Shown piece after piece: positions 8,810 through 18,347 of a stretch of DNA of 64,000 nucleotides; the stretch's first letter is position 1, and every line of letters begins with the position of its first letter. The translations under genes were made by a program, and so were the position numbers. The stretch lies in the NCBI GenBank assembly GCA_016712985.1, contig JADJQA010000012.1:103982-167981 (forward strand). The letters run 5' to 3'. The notes beneath the pieces are model-generated. The model was not told where the DNA came from. It saw only the letters and a program-made list of their open reading frames with translations, and searched no databases. This DNA is from Sulfuritalea sp. (GTDB lineage: Bacteria > Pseudomonadota > Gammaproteobacteria > Burkholderiales > Rhodocyclaceae).

Positions 8810-9081
8810 TCCTAGCAGCCGCCCGGCGCTGGCGCAAGCACCGGGCAACCCGCCGCGAGCCCACATCAGCCCGATGTGATCTGCGCCAGTCGCGGCCGAC
8901 TCGAGCACCTTCCAGTTGCGCGATGCGGACGCTCCAGTGCGCGCCTGCAGCGTGCCCCCGGAGCCCAGGCTCCATGCAAATGCCACGGGCTGTTGTCATG
9001 GGGTGCCGACCGGTGCGTATCGCTATTGCGAAGCGACGGTGTCGCCCAAGTCGTGATGGTTCGAACGCCCTTGGACGGCGG

Positions 9082-9839
9082 CTATTGCGCCCTGGTCATC
9101 GCCTCATAACGGGCGACGATCGCCGCATGGGTGCCGTCGCGCTTCATCGCATCCAAGGCCTGTTGCAGCTTATCCAAAGTCGCTTGCGGCAGGCTGGGCT
9201 TGCAGGCCAGGTAATTTTCCGAGGTCTTGAACACCCAGACCGGAAAAATGTCTGTCACTCCGCTCTTGGCCGCAACATGCGCGCCGGTGTAATAGCCGGT
9301 GACCCACAGGTCGATCTTGTCCGGCGCCGTCCGATTGAGCGTGAGTTTCGGTGGATTCGCGGCATCGTCAGCCTCCGGTACGCGGAAGGTGACCGCGAGA
9401 TCCTTCAGGTAGCGTTCCTTGGCATCGCCCTTCAGTACGCCCACGCGGTACTGATTGAAGTCCTCGGCGCGGGACAATGATCCTTGAAACCCTTCTTGGC
9501 AAACGCCGCCCACTTGTTATCGACGATCGGCCCGATCCATTTAAAGAGCTTCTCGCGGTTCTCGGTGCGCGCGGTGCTGTAGATGCAGGTATTGGGATAC
9601 ATCTGAACGCGGTCGTAGGCGTCCTTCCATACCATCAGTTCATCCTTGTGGGCCACGCCGGCGCGCTTGAAGACTTCATTCACCACTTCGACCGCCATGC
9701 CGGCAAGTTGCTTGTTTTCCATGTACTGGAAGGGATAAGCATCCTCGGTCAAGAGGTTGACGGTCTGCGCTACCGCGACTCCTGGTGCGGTGGCGCAAAT
9801 GGCGACAATCAAGGCGATGCGAGAGGGTTTGAAGATCAT
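9082..9839 (-). CDS. Periplasmic solute-binding protein, family 3 type (frameshifted)
   Basis: A substrate-binding protein of about 250 residues. A clear signal peptide (MIFKPSRIALIVAICATAPGVAVAQ) leads into TEDAYPFQYMENKQLAGMAVEVVNEVF, typical of extracellular solute-binding family 3 proteins of ABC uptake or sensing systems. The reading frame breaks near 9477: KKGFK is followed in the next frame by GSLSRAEDFNQYRVGVLKGDA and runs to the stop at 9082. A single added base restores it. AGGAG precedes ATG 9839. No transporter permease or ATPase genes flank it, so its partner is unknown. It could be a recent pseudogene or a sequence error. Confidence 0.7.
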
Positions 9840-9923
9840 GCTTTCTCCTGGCATTTGCGCGCATTTCGACGCGATGGGGTCGATCGGGCACGGGAACGCA
9901 GCTTGCCGACCTCGTGACGCACG

Positions 9924-9935
9924 TGTACATGTACA
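9924..9935. promoter_or_regulatory. Perfect 12-bp palindrome upstream of the solute-binding protein gene
   Basis: TGTACATGTACA is its own reverse complement and lies about 85 bases upstream of the ATG at 9839 in a GC-rich region. It could be an operator. The remaining sequence from 9840 to 10418 has short open frames in several registers but none with recognisable protein features. Confidence 0.35.
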
Positions 9936-10418
9936 TGTTACGCCGAATGTGCGTTTTGGGACTGGCAGGGTCCGGTCTGCCATCTGCGTCGAGTTCTCCC
10001 TGTTGGAGCGGCTGCTTGACCCTGACACCGGTCATTTGAAACTCATGCTTACGGCATCGTGAATGGCCGCTCCCGCCGCGTTACCGTGATTGCGTCGAAA
10101 ACGCTAAACGGCTCTTGTGGGTCGAATGCGACCACCGGATTGGACGTCCGGTGAGCGGACTTAGGAAAACCGTCGAGGCTCGCCCGCGACCGTCGGCTGA
10201 ATCGGAGTACCGGGTATTCGCCCAAGTCATCACGGCGCACCGGCGTGGGTCGGAAACCGTGATCGATGAGATTGACGGTTCGGCCAAACCCCGCTTGACC
10301 ATGCCAGGTTGCAGTTTTCCGCCGAAAGCCGGAGGGCAGGAGGCCCCGCGATGTCTCACTTGAACTGGGTCGGCCAAGAGCGTCCTGCCGTTTGGGCTGC
10401 GCCGCGACGCTGGATCCG

Positions 10419-10441
10419 AAAAAAAAGCGCCGCGAGGCGCC
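10419..10441 (-). terminator. Intrinsic terminator downstream of the fccB-like gene
   Basis: Read on the minus strand: GGGGCGCC, loop TCGC, GGCGC, then eight T. Arms are plus-strand 10427-10431 and 10436-10440, with the A-run at 10419-10426. It lies 43 bases after the stop of the flavoprotein gene, as expected for the end of the fccAB transcript. Confidence 0.8.
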
Positions 10442-10483
10442 CCAAAGGGAGGAAGAGGTGTTCCCAGCCGAAACCGGCCCGCC

Positions 10484-11781
10484 TCAAACGAAGCTGTCGG
10501 CGAACAAGCTGTCGGCCCAGGTGAACATTTCGTGGTAGCTGTCGTTGTTCACACGCTGCCTCGGCGCCTCGCCGATATCAAGGCGATGCATGCCCTTTCC
10601 CTTGACCGCCCCATTGGCATCGTAGATGTCGCCGTAGATGAAGTTGGCAGAAAGCCACGACGCGGTGCGCGCGGTAATCGGGCTGTAGCAGGCCGAACTT
10701 GTCGCGATGTTTTGGTCTGCGACCTCACCGTTCAACGCCCGCAGGATCGCGTCGGCACAAACCTTGGCTTCGGAGTTGGCCATGTGTCCGGACTTGGGCA
10801 CCGCCTTGCCGTCGCTGGCCGGCACGACGCAGGAATCGCCGATGACGTGGATGGTCGGGATCGCCGTCGCATAGGTGAGCGGGTTGACCGGCACGAATCC
10901 TGTCGAATTCACGCCCAGCGCCGCAGCGATTGCGCCCGCCCTCTGATTGGGGATGTAGTTGAGCACCGTAGCGTTGCTGATGGTCCCGGCCGAGGTGACG
11001 ATGCTGCGCGACGCCGAATCGATCGACTGCACCTGTGCGTTGGGAACATACTGGATTACGCTGCGGTGCGTAACCGAAAAAGCTTGGCCGAAGGCTTCCG
11101 GCTCGGCCTGGATGGAAGGGTTGGCGTCGAGCACGATGACTTTGGCTCCGGTCCGGCGCTTGGCCTTGAGGTAGTCGGCAACCACGCAAGCTCTCGTAGG
11201 GTCCGGGCGGACAGCGATAGGGCGACTTGGGCACGGTCATCACGAAGTGATCGCCGTTGCGCATCGCGGCAATCTGATTCTTCAGGCGCGTGGTCTGTTC
11301 ACCGGCTTGCCACGCGTGCGGCGTGAGCTTGGGATCCCAGAATCCGGGCGCAGGTTGGAAATCGATGCCGGGAGCCAGCACCAGATGGTCATAGTCGAGC
11401 CATTCCTGGCCGGTAGCGGTCTGCACGGTGAGCCGCTGGCCCGGCGGATCGATGGCGATTGCGTGCCCCTGTATCACCGACACGCCGTGATTGGTCTGCA
11501 AGGCGCTGTAGCCCAGTGTTATTCGATTCATCGACAGCGCGCCGGTGAGCACGAGGTTGGACAGGATGCAGGCGATATGGGTGGGGTTTGGTTCGACCAG
11601 TGTCACCTGGACGTCGCCGCCCCAGAGGCGAAGGTACTTGGCGACGGTGGCGCCACCGAAGCCGCCGCCGACGACAACCACGCGGCCGCTGGCGGTCGCG
11701 GCTGGCTGCGCGGGGAAGTACGGCGCATGCGGTCGCGGCGCCGGCGGCCTGCAGGAATTGCCTTCTGCTGAAGTTGTTCAT
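10484..11781 (-). CDS. fccB: Flavocytochrome c sulfide dehydrogenase flavoprotein subunit, FccB-like (two frameshifts)
   Basis: Reads as one protein of about 430 residues in three frames. The N terminus is a Tat signal (SRRQFLQAAGAA). After a shift near 11710 comes the FAD motif VVVVGGGFGGATVAKYLR and ACILSNLVLTG with the cysteine typical of FccB. A second shift near 11188 follows CPPGPYE; the rest (VVADYLKAKRRTGAKVIVLDANPS ... IHVIGDSCV) ends in the FccB C-terminal domain (GDIYDANGAVKGKGMHRLD). FccB oxidises sulfide to sulfur or polysulfide and passes electrons to the FccA cytochrome, encoded just upstream. The shifts may be sequence errors: the second is repaired by restoring two bases of a GA repeat. 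Confidence 0.78.
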
Positions 11782-11799
11782 TCGTATTCTCCCTGCCGA

Positions 11800-12123
11800 T
11801 CAGTCGGCATTGCCCGACGGGCTGATGGTGGACAAGTACTCGGCGATCAGCCGCAACTGCTGATCCGTGTAACCGCGCGCCTGGCGGTCCATGATGCCTT
11901 CCACCGGTCGCAGCTTCATTTCGCGCAGGTCGTTGTACAGATCGTTCGCGGATTTGCCCGCAAGCTCGTCGAAACCCGGTCCCTGTCCGTCGGTGCCATG
12001 GCACTGTGCGCATTGCGAGGCGAGTAGACGGCCCGGCGGAACCTGGGCAGCGGCGGGCGTCGAGCCCAGGAGAGCGCCGATCGAGAGAGCGATGAGCGAA
12101 ATTGTCGTACGTGGAAATGGCAT
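11800..12123 (-). CDS. fccA: c-type cytochrome, FccA-like subunit of sulfide dehydrogenase
   Basis: A 107-residue periplasmic monoheme cytochrome. Signal peptide MPFPRTTISLIALSIGALLGSTPAAAQ, heme site CAQCH in LLASQCAQCHGTDGQGPGF, and a later methionine (REMKLRPVEGIMDRQ) that can serve as the distal heme ligand. The C-terminal helix YTDQQLRLIAEYLSTI is typical of class I cytochrome c. It lies 18 bases upstream of the FccB-like gene, so the pair is read as the two subunits of a flavocytochrome c sulfide dehydrogenase. Confidence 0.82.
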   Translation of the reverse strand: MPFPRTTISLIALSIGALLGSTPAAAQVPPGRLLASQCAQCHGTDGQGPGFDELAGKSANDLYNDLREMKLRPVEGIMDRQARGYTDQQLRLIAEYLSTISPSGNAD

Positions 12124-12162
12124 GCTGTAGTCTCCAAGAATAAGGTGGGTTCGGCTATGACG

Positions 12163-13258
12163 CTATAGCAGCCGTGGATTGTTGCGGCGGCGTGCAATCG
12201 AGATGACCAGGCCGAGTCCGGCAAGCATCATGGCGTAGGTCTCGGGTTCCGGTATAGCTGCAACATTGAAGTTGGCAGCCCCGTTCTGGGCGCCAAGGTA
12301 GGTGCCGATCTCAAAATCGGCAGGATTGGAGTCGCTGCCGACCAGGGCCTCATTATTATCCGGGTCATAGTCGCCTGCGTACTTGTAAAACTCATAACGA
12401 CGAAGTATCGATGCAGCGTTGGGCCCGACCGGCACGCCATAGCCACTCTCCAGTTGGCCGGCGTTAGGATTGCCCGGGTCGGTCTGTAATAGCTGCCACT
12501 CTGTTTCAACCTCCGCTTGCTCAACTTTCGGGTTGCCGCCAATCAGGTCTTCAAGCTTGGCAGGTTCCTTGCCAATCAGCTCGGTGGTAAACACCTTGAC
12601 CCAGATCGCCTCGCCGAACTGGCCCTCAATCTCGGGCGCGGGTGCGTTGATCTGCGCCACAACCTGCGGTGGCGCCGGTAGCTGACCTTCCGCCGGAGGC
12701 TGGCGGCAACACTTCCGGCCGAGGGGAGATTGACGATGCCGTTGCTCAGTGAGCCAGGAGTTGCCGTCTCGACCAACCAGCTATACTTCGTATTGGTCGG
12801 ATTCTTGATCGTGCCGACACCGAAATGATCACAAGGGGTGCTTGCGCTATAGCCGACACCGCCGCCTGACCAGCAGTTGTCGCCCGGCGTGATGAAGCTT
12901 CCGCTCGGCGTGCCGTAATCCCACGCGCCGTTGTTGAACAGGCCCATAAGGTCACTCTGGTGCCGAAGAGCGCTCCATCGGTGTATTCGGCAATGGTCGG
13001 GACCCTGCCGGAGCTGGACCTCGTCGCCGGATCAAAGCCGCGACCGATCGGGAAGCCACGGCCAGGCCGCCGAACGGTGTCCGTAATGTCAGAGATGTGC
13101 AGGCCTTCGAGCTCGATCTCGAAGCCGTGCGCGGTGCTCCCGGTGTCATTGATTACGTCGAAATTGCCGAGAAAGCCGATGACGGATGCAGAGGCGGTCG
13201 CTGGCGTCACTGCCAGAGATACGGCCACCGAAAGGGCTGAAAGCGCGATTCTTTTCAT
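12163..13258 (-). CDS. PEP-CTERM sorting domain protein (two frameshifts)
   Basis: Secreted protein of about 360 residues in three frames. It starts with a signal peptide (MKRIALSALSVAVSLAVTPATASA), then a beta-rich body (INDTGSTAHGFEIELEGLHISDI; PGDNCWSGGGVGYS). It ends with a textbook PEP-CTERM tail: IPEPETYAMMLAGLGLV, a membrane helix and ARRRNN. Such tails are cut by exosortase in exopolysaccharide-producing bacteria. Frame changes lie near 12955 and 12690. No exosortase gene is in the window. Function of the body is unknown. It is upstream of fccA on the same strand, but nothing shows they are one operon. Confidence 0.75.
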
Positions 13259-13271
13259 GGTTGAAGGTTTC

Positions 13272-13294
13272 CTTGAGATTGTCGGAATCTCAAG
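13272..13294 (-). promoter_or_regulatory. Perfect 9-bp inverted repeat in the leader of the PEP-CTERM gene
   Basis: CTTGAGATT (13272-13280) and AATCTCAAG (13286-13294) flank GTCGG, 14 bases before the start codon. No T-run follows, so it is more likely an operator or a translation-control hairpin than a terminator. The rest of the gap to 13540 shows no gene. Confidence 0.45.
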
Positions 13295-13540
13295 CTATCA
13301 GGCCATGCTTAACTCAACCTGAAGAAAGCACTGAATAAGTTGCAGCCAGTGTGAAGGATTTCCTTGTGATGATCCCTGACCAGGGATAGCGAAGGCAGGG
13401 ACGGAAAAGATCAAGCAGATGACACTGGCGACCGGAACGGGAGTTGAGCTGCATGCACTCCGGACGCGGAAGGCGGAGTTTCTGGCGACGATGGAGACGC
13501 TGCTGCCGTGGTCGGGGTTGTGCGCGTTGGTTGAGCCGCA

Positions 13541-14959
13541 CTACCCGAATTGATCGGGCCGCGTCCGGCGTCCTGAACGGGTGGACGCGGCGGTGCCCGG
13601 GTCTGCCGGTCGCCAGCGGTAGCCTCCGCCGACGGGGATCGAGACCGAAACGAGCATGCCGCCAAGACGGCTTGAGCGGCCGAAAAGCAGTTCGCCGCCG
13701 TAGCTCGAAACAATGTCACGGACGATGGCCAGACCGAGCCCGTGACCGGCCGTCGCCTCGTCAAGGCGCACACCGCGTTCGGCAATCCGCTCCAGATCTG
13801 CGTCCGCACATCCCGGACCGTCGTCTTCGATGGTGAGCAGGAATCCGTCCGCATCCTTGCCGATACTCAAGCCGACCTGGTGATGCGCCCATTTGCAGGC
13901 GTTGTCCAGCAGGTTTCCGGCAAGCTCGATGAGGTCTTCGCGGTCGCCACGAAATCGTGCGGCTGGTGAAATCGTGGTGGCAATGTCGAGATCACGGTCG
14001 CGGTGGAGTTTGCGCATGGTCATGACCAGCAGATCGGTTTCGGCCACCAGATCGACTTCCGGGCCGCTGCTGCTCTGGCCGGCGACGCGAGCGCGGCGCA
14101 GCTCGCGGTCGATGCTGCCGCCCAGAGCTTGTAGCTGCTCCTGGATCTGCGTCCGCAGCGCGGGGTCGGCACGGATCGATTCGTGGTCGGACATCTGGGT
14201 GAGCAGCGTCAGCGGTGTCTTGAGCGCGTGCGACAGATTGCCGAGCGACTCGCGCGAGCGCCGCAGGCGTTCGCCGAGCACGTCCAGAAGGTGATTGATA
14301 TTGCGGATCAGGGGCAGGACTTCGCTCGGTACGCTCTCGCCAAGTTGGGTGATTTCGCCGTGTTCCAGGCGCACGACGTCGGCTTGCGCCCGGCGTAGCG
14401 GAGCCAGGGCACGGCGGACGATCCAGATCTGAAGCGCGAGCAGTACGGCGAACATGGTCAGCGTCACTAACGTGTAGTGCATCAGAAAGGCATCGATCCG
14501 CTCGCGGATCGGCAGCATGTCGGCGGCAACGGCGATGGTGAACTGGCGACCGCCAAGCTCGACACCAATGGCGCTGACCAGCAACCGCTGCCGGTCGGGC
14601 CCAAGGCGATGACCGGTCTCCGTGCGGCCCGGTGCGATCGCGCCGACTTCGATAGTGAAGTTGCCGAGGGAAGGCGAACGCATCGTGCCAACGCCGTCGC
14701 TACTGATCTGAAAATAGTGGCCCGAGGCCGGTTGAAGGAAGGCCGGATCAAAGTGCGAAATACCGAGAATGGATTCCGCGCTGGCGTTGACCACAAGCGC
14801 CGTTGACAACTCTTGGGCCTCCTGGTGCAGATTCGCGGCAACGTAGTCTTCCATCATGGTTTCGATGGCTATGCTGCCGGCCGACCACTGCGCCGCGAAG
14901 ACGGCCGCCAGGCTGAGGGTGAGTCCGATCGTCAGTGCTTTCAGGATCGACATCATCAA
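13541..14959 (-). CDS. Sensor histidine kinase, QseC/PhoQ type
   Basis: A 472-residue membrane kinase: TM1 near residues 5-28, a periplasmic sensor of about 130 residues, TM2 near 160-182, HAMP-like linker, H-box NLSHALKTPLT with the phosphorylated histidine near 244, N-box ELAGNLLDNACKWA and G-boxes DDGPGC and GHGLGLAIV. It phosphorylates the regulator encoded just upstream, whose stop overlaps its start by 4 bases. The C-terminal tail (PADPGTAASTRSG) is longer than usual. The signal is unknown. Confidence 0.9.
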   Translation of the reverse strand: MMMSILKALTIGLTLSLAAVFAAQWSAGSIAIETMMEDYVAANLHQEAQELSTALVVNASAESILGISHFDPAFLQPASGHYFQISSDGVGTMRSPSLGNFTIEVGAIAPGRTETGHRLGPDRQRLLVSAIGVELGGRQFTIAVAADMLPIRERIDAFLMHYTLVTLTMFAVLLALQIWIVRRALAPLRRAQADVVRLEHGEITQLGESVPSEVLPLIRNINHLLDVLGERLRRSRESLGNLSHALKTPLTLLTQMSDHESIRADPALRTQIQEQLQALGGSIDRELRRARVAGQSSSGPEVDLVAETDLLVMTMRKLHRDRDLDIATTISPAARFRGDREDLIELAGNLLDNACKWAHHQVGLSIGKDADGFLLTIEDDGPGCADADLERIAERGVRLDEATAGHGLGLAIVRDIVSSYGGELLFGRSSRLGGMLVSVSIPVGGGYRWRPADPGTAASTRSGRRTRPDQFG

Positions 14960-15618
14960 TCCGTCTCACCAAACACATAGCCCTGCCCGCGACGGGTGCC
15001 GATGCGATGCTTGCCGATCTTGTTGCGCAGGTGATTGACATGGACCTCGATGACATTGCTGTCCTTGTCCGCATCGTTGGCGTGAACGTGGTCACTGAGT
15101 TCGGTCTTGGAAAGGACCTTGCCGGGGTGCAGCATCATGTAGCGCAGCAAGCGGAATTCGACGCCGCTGAGCGCGCACGGAACGCCATCGCGAATGACCG
15201 CCTGGCGGTCCTCGTCGAGGCTCAGTCCGTCGGCGCCCAGGATCGGCAGCACCTGTCCGTGGCTGCGGCGAATCAATGCCTGCAGGCGAACCAGCAGTTC
15301 CTCGAAGTGGAAGGGTTTGGCCAGATAGTCGTCGGCGCCGGTCCGGAATCCTTCGACTTTCTCGTGCCACGCGTCGCGGCCAGTAAGGATCAGTACCGGC
15401 ATCAGCTTGCGACGTTCTCGCCAGTTCCTCAGGACCTCCAGACCGGGGCGTTTGGGCAGGCCGAGATCGAGGATCACACAATCGTAATCCTCCTCGTTGC
15501 CAAGGTGCTCGGCATCGACGCCATCTCCGGCCAGATCGACGGCGTAACCGCGCTGTAACAGATCCTCGCGTAGCCGGCCGGCCAGTTGCTTGTCGTCTTC
15601 AGCCAGCAATACGCGCAT
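14956..15618 (-). CDS. OmpR-family response regulator (QseB/PmrA type)
   Basis: A 220-residue regulator: receiver domain with acidic pair ED(D) at 7-9, phospho-acceptor Asp51 in CVILDLGLP, threonine in LILTGRD and lysine in YLAKPFHFEEL. It is followed by an OmpR winged helix ending HVNHLRNKIGKHRIGTRRGQGYVF. Paired with the overlapping kinase gene. Targets are unknown; the nearest divergent or downstream genes are the PEP-CTERM and fcc genes, which makes them possible but unproven targets. Confidence 0.92.
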   Translation of the reverse strand: MRVLLAEDDKQLAGRLREDLLQRGYAVDLAGDGVDAEHLGNEEDYDCVILDLGLPKRPGLEVLRNWRERRKLMPVLILTGRDAWHEKVEGFRTGADDYLAKPFHFEELLVRLQALIRRSHGQVLPILGADGLSLDEDRQAVIRDGVPCALSGVEFRLLRYMMLHPGKVLSKTELSDHVHANDADKDSNVIEVHVNHLRNKIGKHRIGTRRGQGYVFGETD

Positions 15619-15678
15619 GACGATTCCCGATGTTCAATGCGAAACTAATCTTAGGAAAAGCGCTGATCAAGTGTTAAA

Positions 15679-15752
15679 TCGTCATTCCGGCGAATGCCGG
15701 AATCCAGAACAATCACGGCGCTGGACACCGGCCTGCGCCGGTGTGACGGCTT
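15679..15752. repeat. REP-like repeat, copy C
   Basis: CGTCATTCCGGCGAATGCCGGAATCCAG followed by a second inverted repeat CACCGGCCTGCGCCGGTG and TGACGG. Lies between the response regulator start and the unknown gene at 15852. The remaining 100 bases hold nothing I recognise. Confidence 0.75.
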
Positions 15753-15851
15753 ATTCGGTGCTTCCTCAGCGTTGCACGAACTACATTTCCAAGGCATGGA
15801 ATGCCACCGTGTCGGTAACGCTGCCTATGCAAAGCATTGGCTCAGGCCTGC

Positions 15852-17111
15852 TCAGCGAAACACCGCCAGAGCCGCGATCCGCCGCTCGATCTCGGCCATC
15901 ATCTTCCTGTACTCCGCGCCGCCGATGCCGCCATAGCGGCGCTTGAACTCAGTGTCCTGCATGAACTCGGGCAGGTCCTTGACTTCGGGAAAGATCTCGG
16001 ACGCGCTGAAGTGCCCGGCGGCTGCGCGCTGGACTTTTTGCGCGCCGGCCGGATTCGTCGTGGCGAGTTCACCGAAGCGGACGCCGGCGCGATCGGCGGC
16101 AATGTCGTTGAAGGAAAAGCCGCTGCCGCCCTGCGAATCCTCGACTTCCTTGTACAGGCCGACGGCGTCCGCCAGCGGGCTGCCGGCGCTGGCGGCGATG
16201 GCGGCCGAGATCGAGTAGTGCTGCGCGAAGTCGTGCCGCCCCGCCAGCGTGACGTTGCGCGGCGCGGGCCGGGGCCAGTCCCTGGCCGCCGGGATCACCG
16301 CGCCCAGTCCCTTGCCGTTGACGAAGAACGCCAGGGCGATGATTGCGGCACGATTCTCGGCCGCCGCATCGCCGCCACGCTCCGCCGCCAACCGCATCAG
16401 CACGCGCAGCACCTCGTCCATCGGCAACCCGGCCTTGCGGCCCGCCGCGGCCACCTCAGCGATGCGCGACTGGTAGGCCTTGAGCCGATTTTCGTCCTCG
16501 TTCGACACCAGCACACCCTTGATCGCTTCAGGCAGGTGCTCGCTCCATTCGTACTCGACCAGCAATGCGCCGCCGCGCATGGATACACGCTTGATCGCAT
16601 CGGCCGCCGCGCCGGCCACGGTCTCGGCCTGGGCATTTTCGAGGGCCCGGCGCATCAGGTATTCGGCGACGAAACCGGGCACCGGCAGCCGGCCCAGCCT
16701 GAGGCTTTCAACCCGTGGCAGACCCGCTGTTTCGACCAGCGCGGCATCGATGTTCAAGAAACCGCCGAGCGGGTTCGCCGGCAGGGTGAGGCTCGCCCGC
16801 ACGCTCGCTCCGCCTTCCTGCAACACCACGCTGGCGCTGCCGCCGTAGCGATTGGCCAGATAGTTGGCGGCCAGATCGAGGTCCTCGTTGCCGATCAGGA
16901 TGCTGCGCAGCGCTCCGGGCCGCATGCGCCGCGGGTCGTTGCGATCGACAATGCGCCTGGCGCGCGCGATGTTCTCCGGTTTGATCTCGGCCGTGCGTGT
17001 CAGCAGTGGCTGGCGATCGACCGCCAGGAAGGCGGCGCCGACCAGGACAACGGGCAGGCCGAGCGTCAGCAGCACCAGGATGACCACAAACAGCTTCAAG
17101 GAAAAACGCAT
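15852..17111 (-). CDS. Conserved hypothetical protein with N-terminal membrane anchor
   Basis: A 419-residue protein of unknown function. One N-terminal hydrophobic segment (SLKLFVVILVLLTLGLPVVLVGAAFL) suggests a membrane-anchored protein with a large periplasmic body. The body is alpha-rich with features such as LDLAANYLANRYGG, GLPMDEVLRVLMRLAAERG, HDFAQHYSISAAIAA and SGFSFNDIAADRAG, and an acidic-basic C terminus. I do not recognise a catalytic motif, although the phrase around the histidine pair DFAQHY and the phrase FSFNDIAADRAG recur in uncharacterised proteobacterial proteins. Ends 9 bases after the start side of the YjbQ gene, same strand. Confidence 0.7.
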   Translation of the reverse strand: MRFSLKLFVVILVLLTLGLPVVLVGAAFLAVDRQPLLTRTAEIKPENIARARRIVDRNDPRRMRPGALRSILIGNEDLDLAANYLANRYGGSASVVLQEGGASVRASLTLPANPLGGFLNIDAALVETAGLPRVESLRLGRLPVPGFVAEYLMRRALENAQAETVAGAAADAIKRVSMRGGALLVEYEWSEHLPEAIKGVLVSNEDENRLKAYQSRIAEVAAAGRKAGLPMDEVLRVLMRLAAERGGDAAAENRAAIIALAFFVNGKGLGAVIPAARDWPRPAPRNVTLAGRHDFAQHYSISAAIAASAGSPLADAVGLYKEVEDSQGGSGFSFNDIAADRAGVRFGELATTNPAGAQKVQRAAAGHFSASEIFPEVKDLPEFMQDTEFKRRYGGIGGAEYRKMMAEIERRIAALAVFR

Positions 17112-17119
17112 GTGATGCT

Positions 17120-17534
17120 CTACCCCGTCACCGTTACCACCACTTCACGCAGGTGGCCATGCGCGCGGTGCTCCCAAACGTAGATTCCTTGCCAGGTGCC
17201 CAGCAACAGGCGGCCGTTGCCCACGGGAACGGTGACGGAACTGTCCGTCAGCACGCTGCGGGCGTGGGCGGCCATGTCGTCGTCGCCTTCGAGGTCGTGG
17301 CCGTAGGCCGGGTCGCCGTCGGGCGCCCAGCGTTGGGCAAGGGTTTCCAGATCGCGGCGCACATCCGGGTCGGCGTTTTCGGTGATGGTAAGCGCGCAAC
17401 TGGTGTGGGCGCACGAACACATGGGCAAGACCGGTGGCGATGCCGGCGCTGGCGACAACATCGGCCACCTGACGGGTGATGTTGCTCATGCCGCGTGGCT
17501 GGGTGCGAATTTCGAGGAAGGCTTGATGGGCCAT
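17120..17534 (-). CDS. yjbQ: YjbQ/UPF0047 family protein (frameshifted)
   Basis: About 138 residues. The C-terminal part has the UPF0047 signature: CAHTSCALTITENADPDVRRDLE, then DDDMAAHARSVLTDSSVTVPV and LLLGTWQGIYVWEHR. The family has reported secondary thiamine-phosphate synthase activity. The N-terminal strand EIRTQPRGMSNITRQVADVV is in another frame; the shift is near 17425, inside the segment joining GLAHVF to CAHTS. Start ATG 17534 chosen by homology. It could be a sequence error since both halves are well conserved. Confidence 0.78.
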
Positions 17535-17623
17535 GGTCGGACTGGCGCAGGCAATGGGTTGGACACGGGTCGACAGCATAACGCTTGTGGAATCCGCCGG
17601 TGCGGCTGGATTGAAAGCCGGTC

Positions 17624-18034
17624 CTATGCGACCCAGTTCTCCGCTTGCAAGCCATCAACCCGTGCGAATTCGCGCTCGTTGTCGGTGACGAGGATCCAGC
17701 CCTCGGCGCGGGCGTGGGCGGAAAGCCACAAGTCATTATTGCCTATGGCTTGTCCAAGTCGCTGGAGCTGGGCGCGAATCTGGCCATAGTGCTCTCCCGC
17801 GGACACTGGCAGAGCGGCAACCTGGATAACTGACGCCAGTCGGCCGATAGTGGCGAGAGCCTTTTCCCGCGAATGGCTCTTTTCCGCGCCAAAACGCAGT
17901 TCGCCAAGGGTAACTACCGACATTGCCAGCTCAGACGCGGCATGGCGCGCGAACCGCTCCCGCGCGGCGGGTGGATTGTGCTTGGCGATGTAGATGCAAA
18001 TGTTGGTGTCCAGCAGGTAACGCGGTCCCATCAA
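17624..18034 (-). CDS. vapC: PIN-domain toxin (VapC family)
   Basis: A 136-residue VapC: RYLLDTNICIYIAKHNP with the first catalytic aspartate, VTLGELRFGAEKS with the glutamate, IGNNDLWLSAHARAEGWILVTDNEREFARV with the two C-terminal aspartates. All four acids of the PIN active site are present. It overlaps its antitoxin gene by 4 bases, but that antitoxin lacks a start codon here (see next feature). Confidence 0.9.
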   Translation of the reverse strand: MMGPRYLLDTNICIYIAKHNPPAARERFARHAASELAMSVVTLGELRFGAEKSHSREKALATIGRLASVIQVAALPVSAGEHYGQIRAQLQRLGQAIGNNDLWLSAHARAEGWILVTDNEREFARVDGLQAENWVA

Positions 18035-18246
18035 ATGCTCTCGCGCTCCTGGGGCGGCGCATCTTCACGACCTTGGGCCATGAAGTCTTCGGGCAGACTG
18101 GCGAGAGCATCGAAAATCTCGGCACCATCCGCCGGATACTCGCGCAGGACAAGTTCGTTGCCACGACGGAAGATCTCCACCTGCTCCACATTCAGACGAA
18201 ACTCCTTGGGCAGCCGGACGGCCTGGCTATTGCCAGGGACAAAGAG
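18031..18246 (-). pseudogene. VapB antitoxin (AbrB/SpoVT fold), start lost
   Basis: The reading frame contains the VapB core LFVPGNSQAVRLPKEFRLNVEQVEIF and a toxin-binding tail DALASLPEDFMAQGRE, and runs into vapC with an ATGA overlap. Ahead of the core, where VapB proteins begin with M-x-T-A-K-L-F, there is no ATG, GTG or TTG in frame. Either the first residues were lost, or one base is missing in the sequence. The 100 bases beyond it toward nifE contain no gene; nifN, expected there, is absent. Confidence 0.6.
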
Positions 18247-18347
18247 GAAAGAGTATAGAAGGGAAGGGATTATTCCCGGAAAAGGACCCACCCTCCGAGG
18301 AGCCCAAGGGGGGGTGCCAGGAGCGGGATCAGCATCGGCAGGCAGTC

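Noticed and set aside
10049..10377. Overlapping open frames on both strands between the solute-binding gene and the fccB terminator
   Set aside because: No start signals, no domain, and biased composition typical of chance frames in GC-rich DNA. A decayed transposase was considered but no motif was found.
15837..17183. 448-codon plus-strand frame
   Set aside because: Antisense to the 419-residue membrane-anchored protein, which has a proper hydrophobic N terminus.
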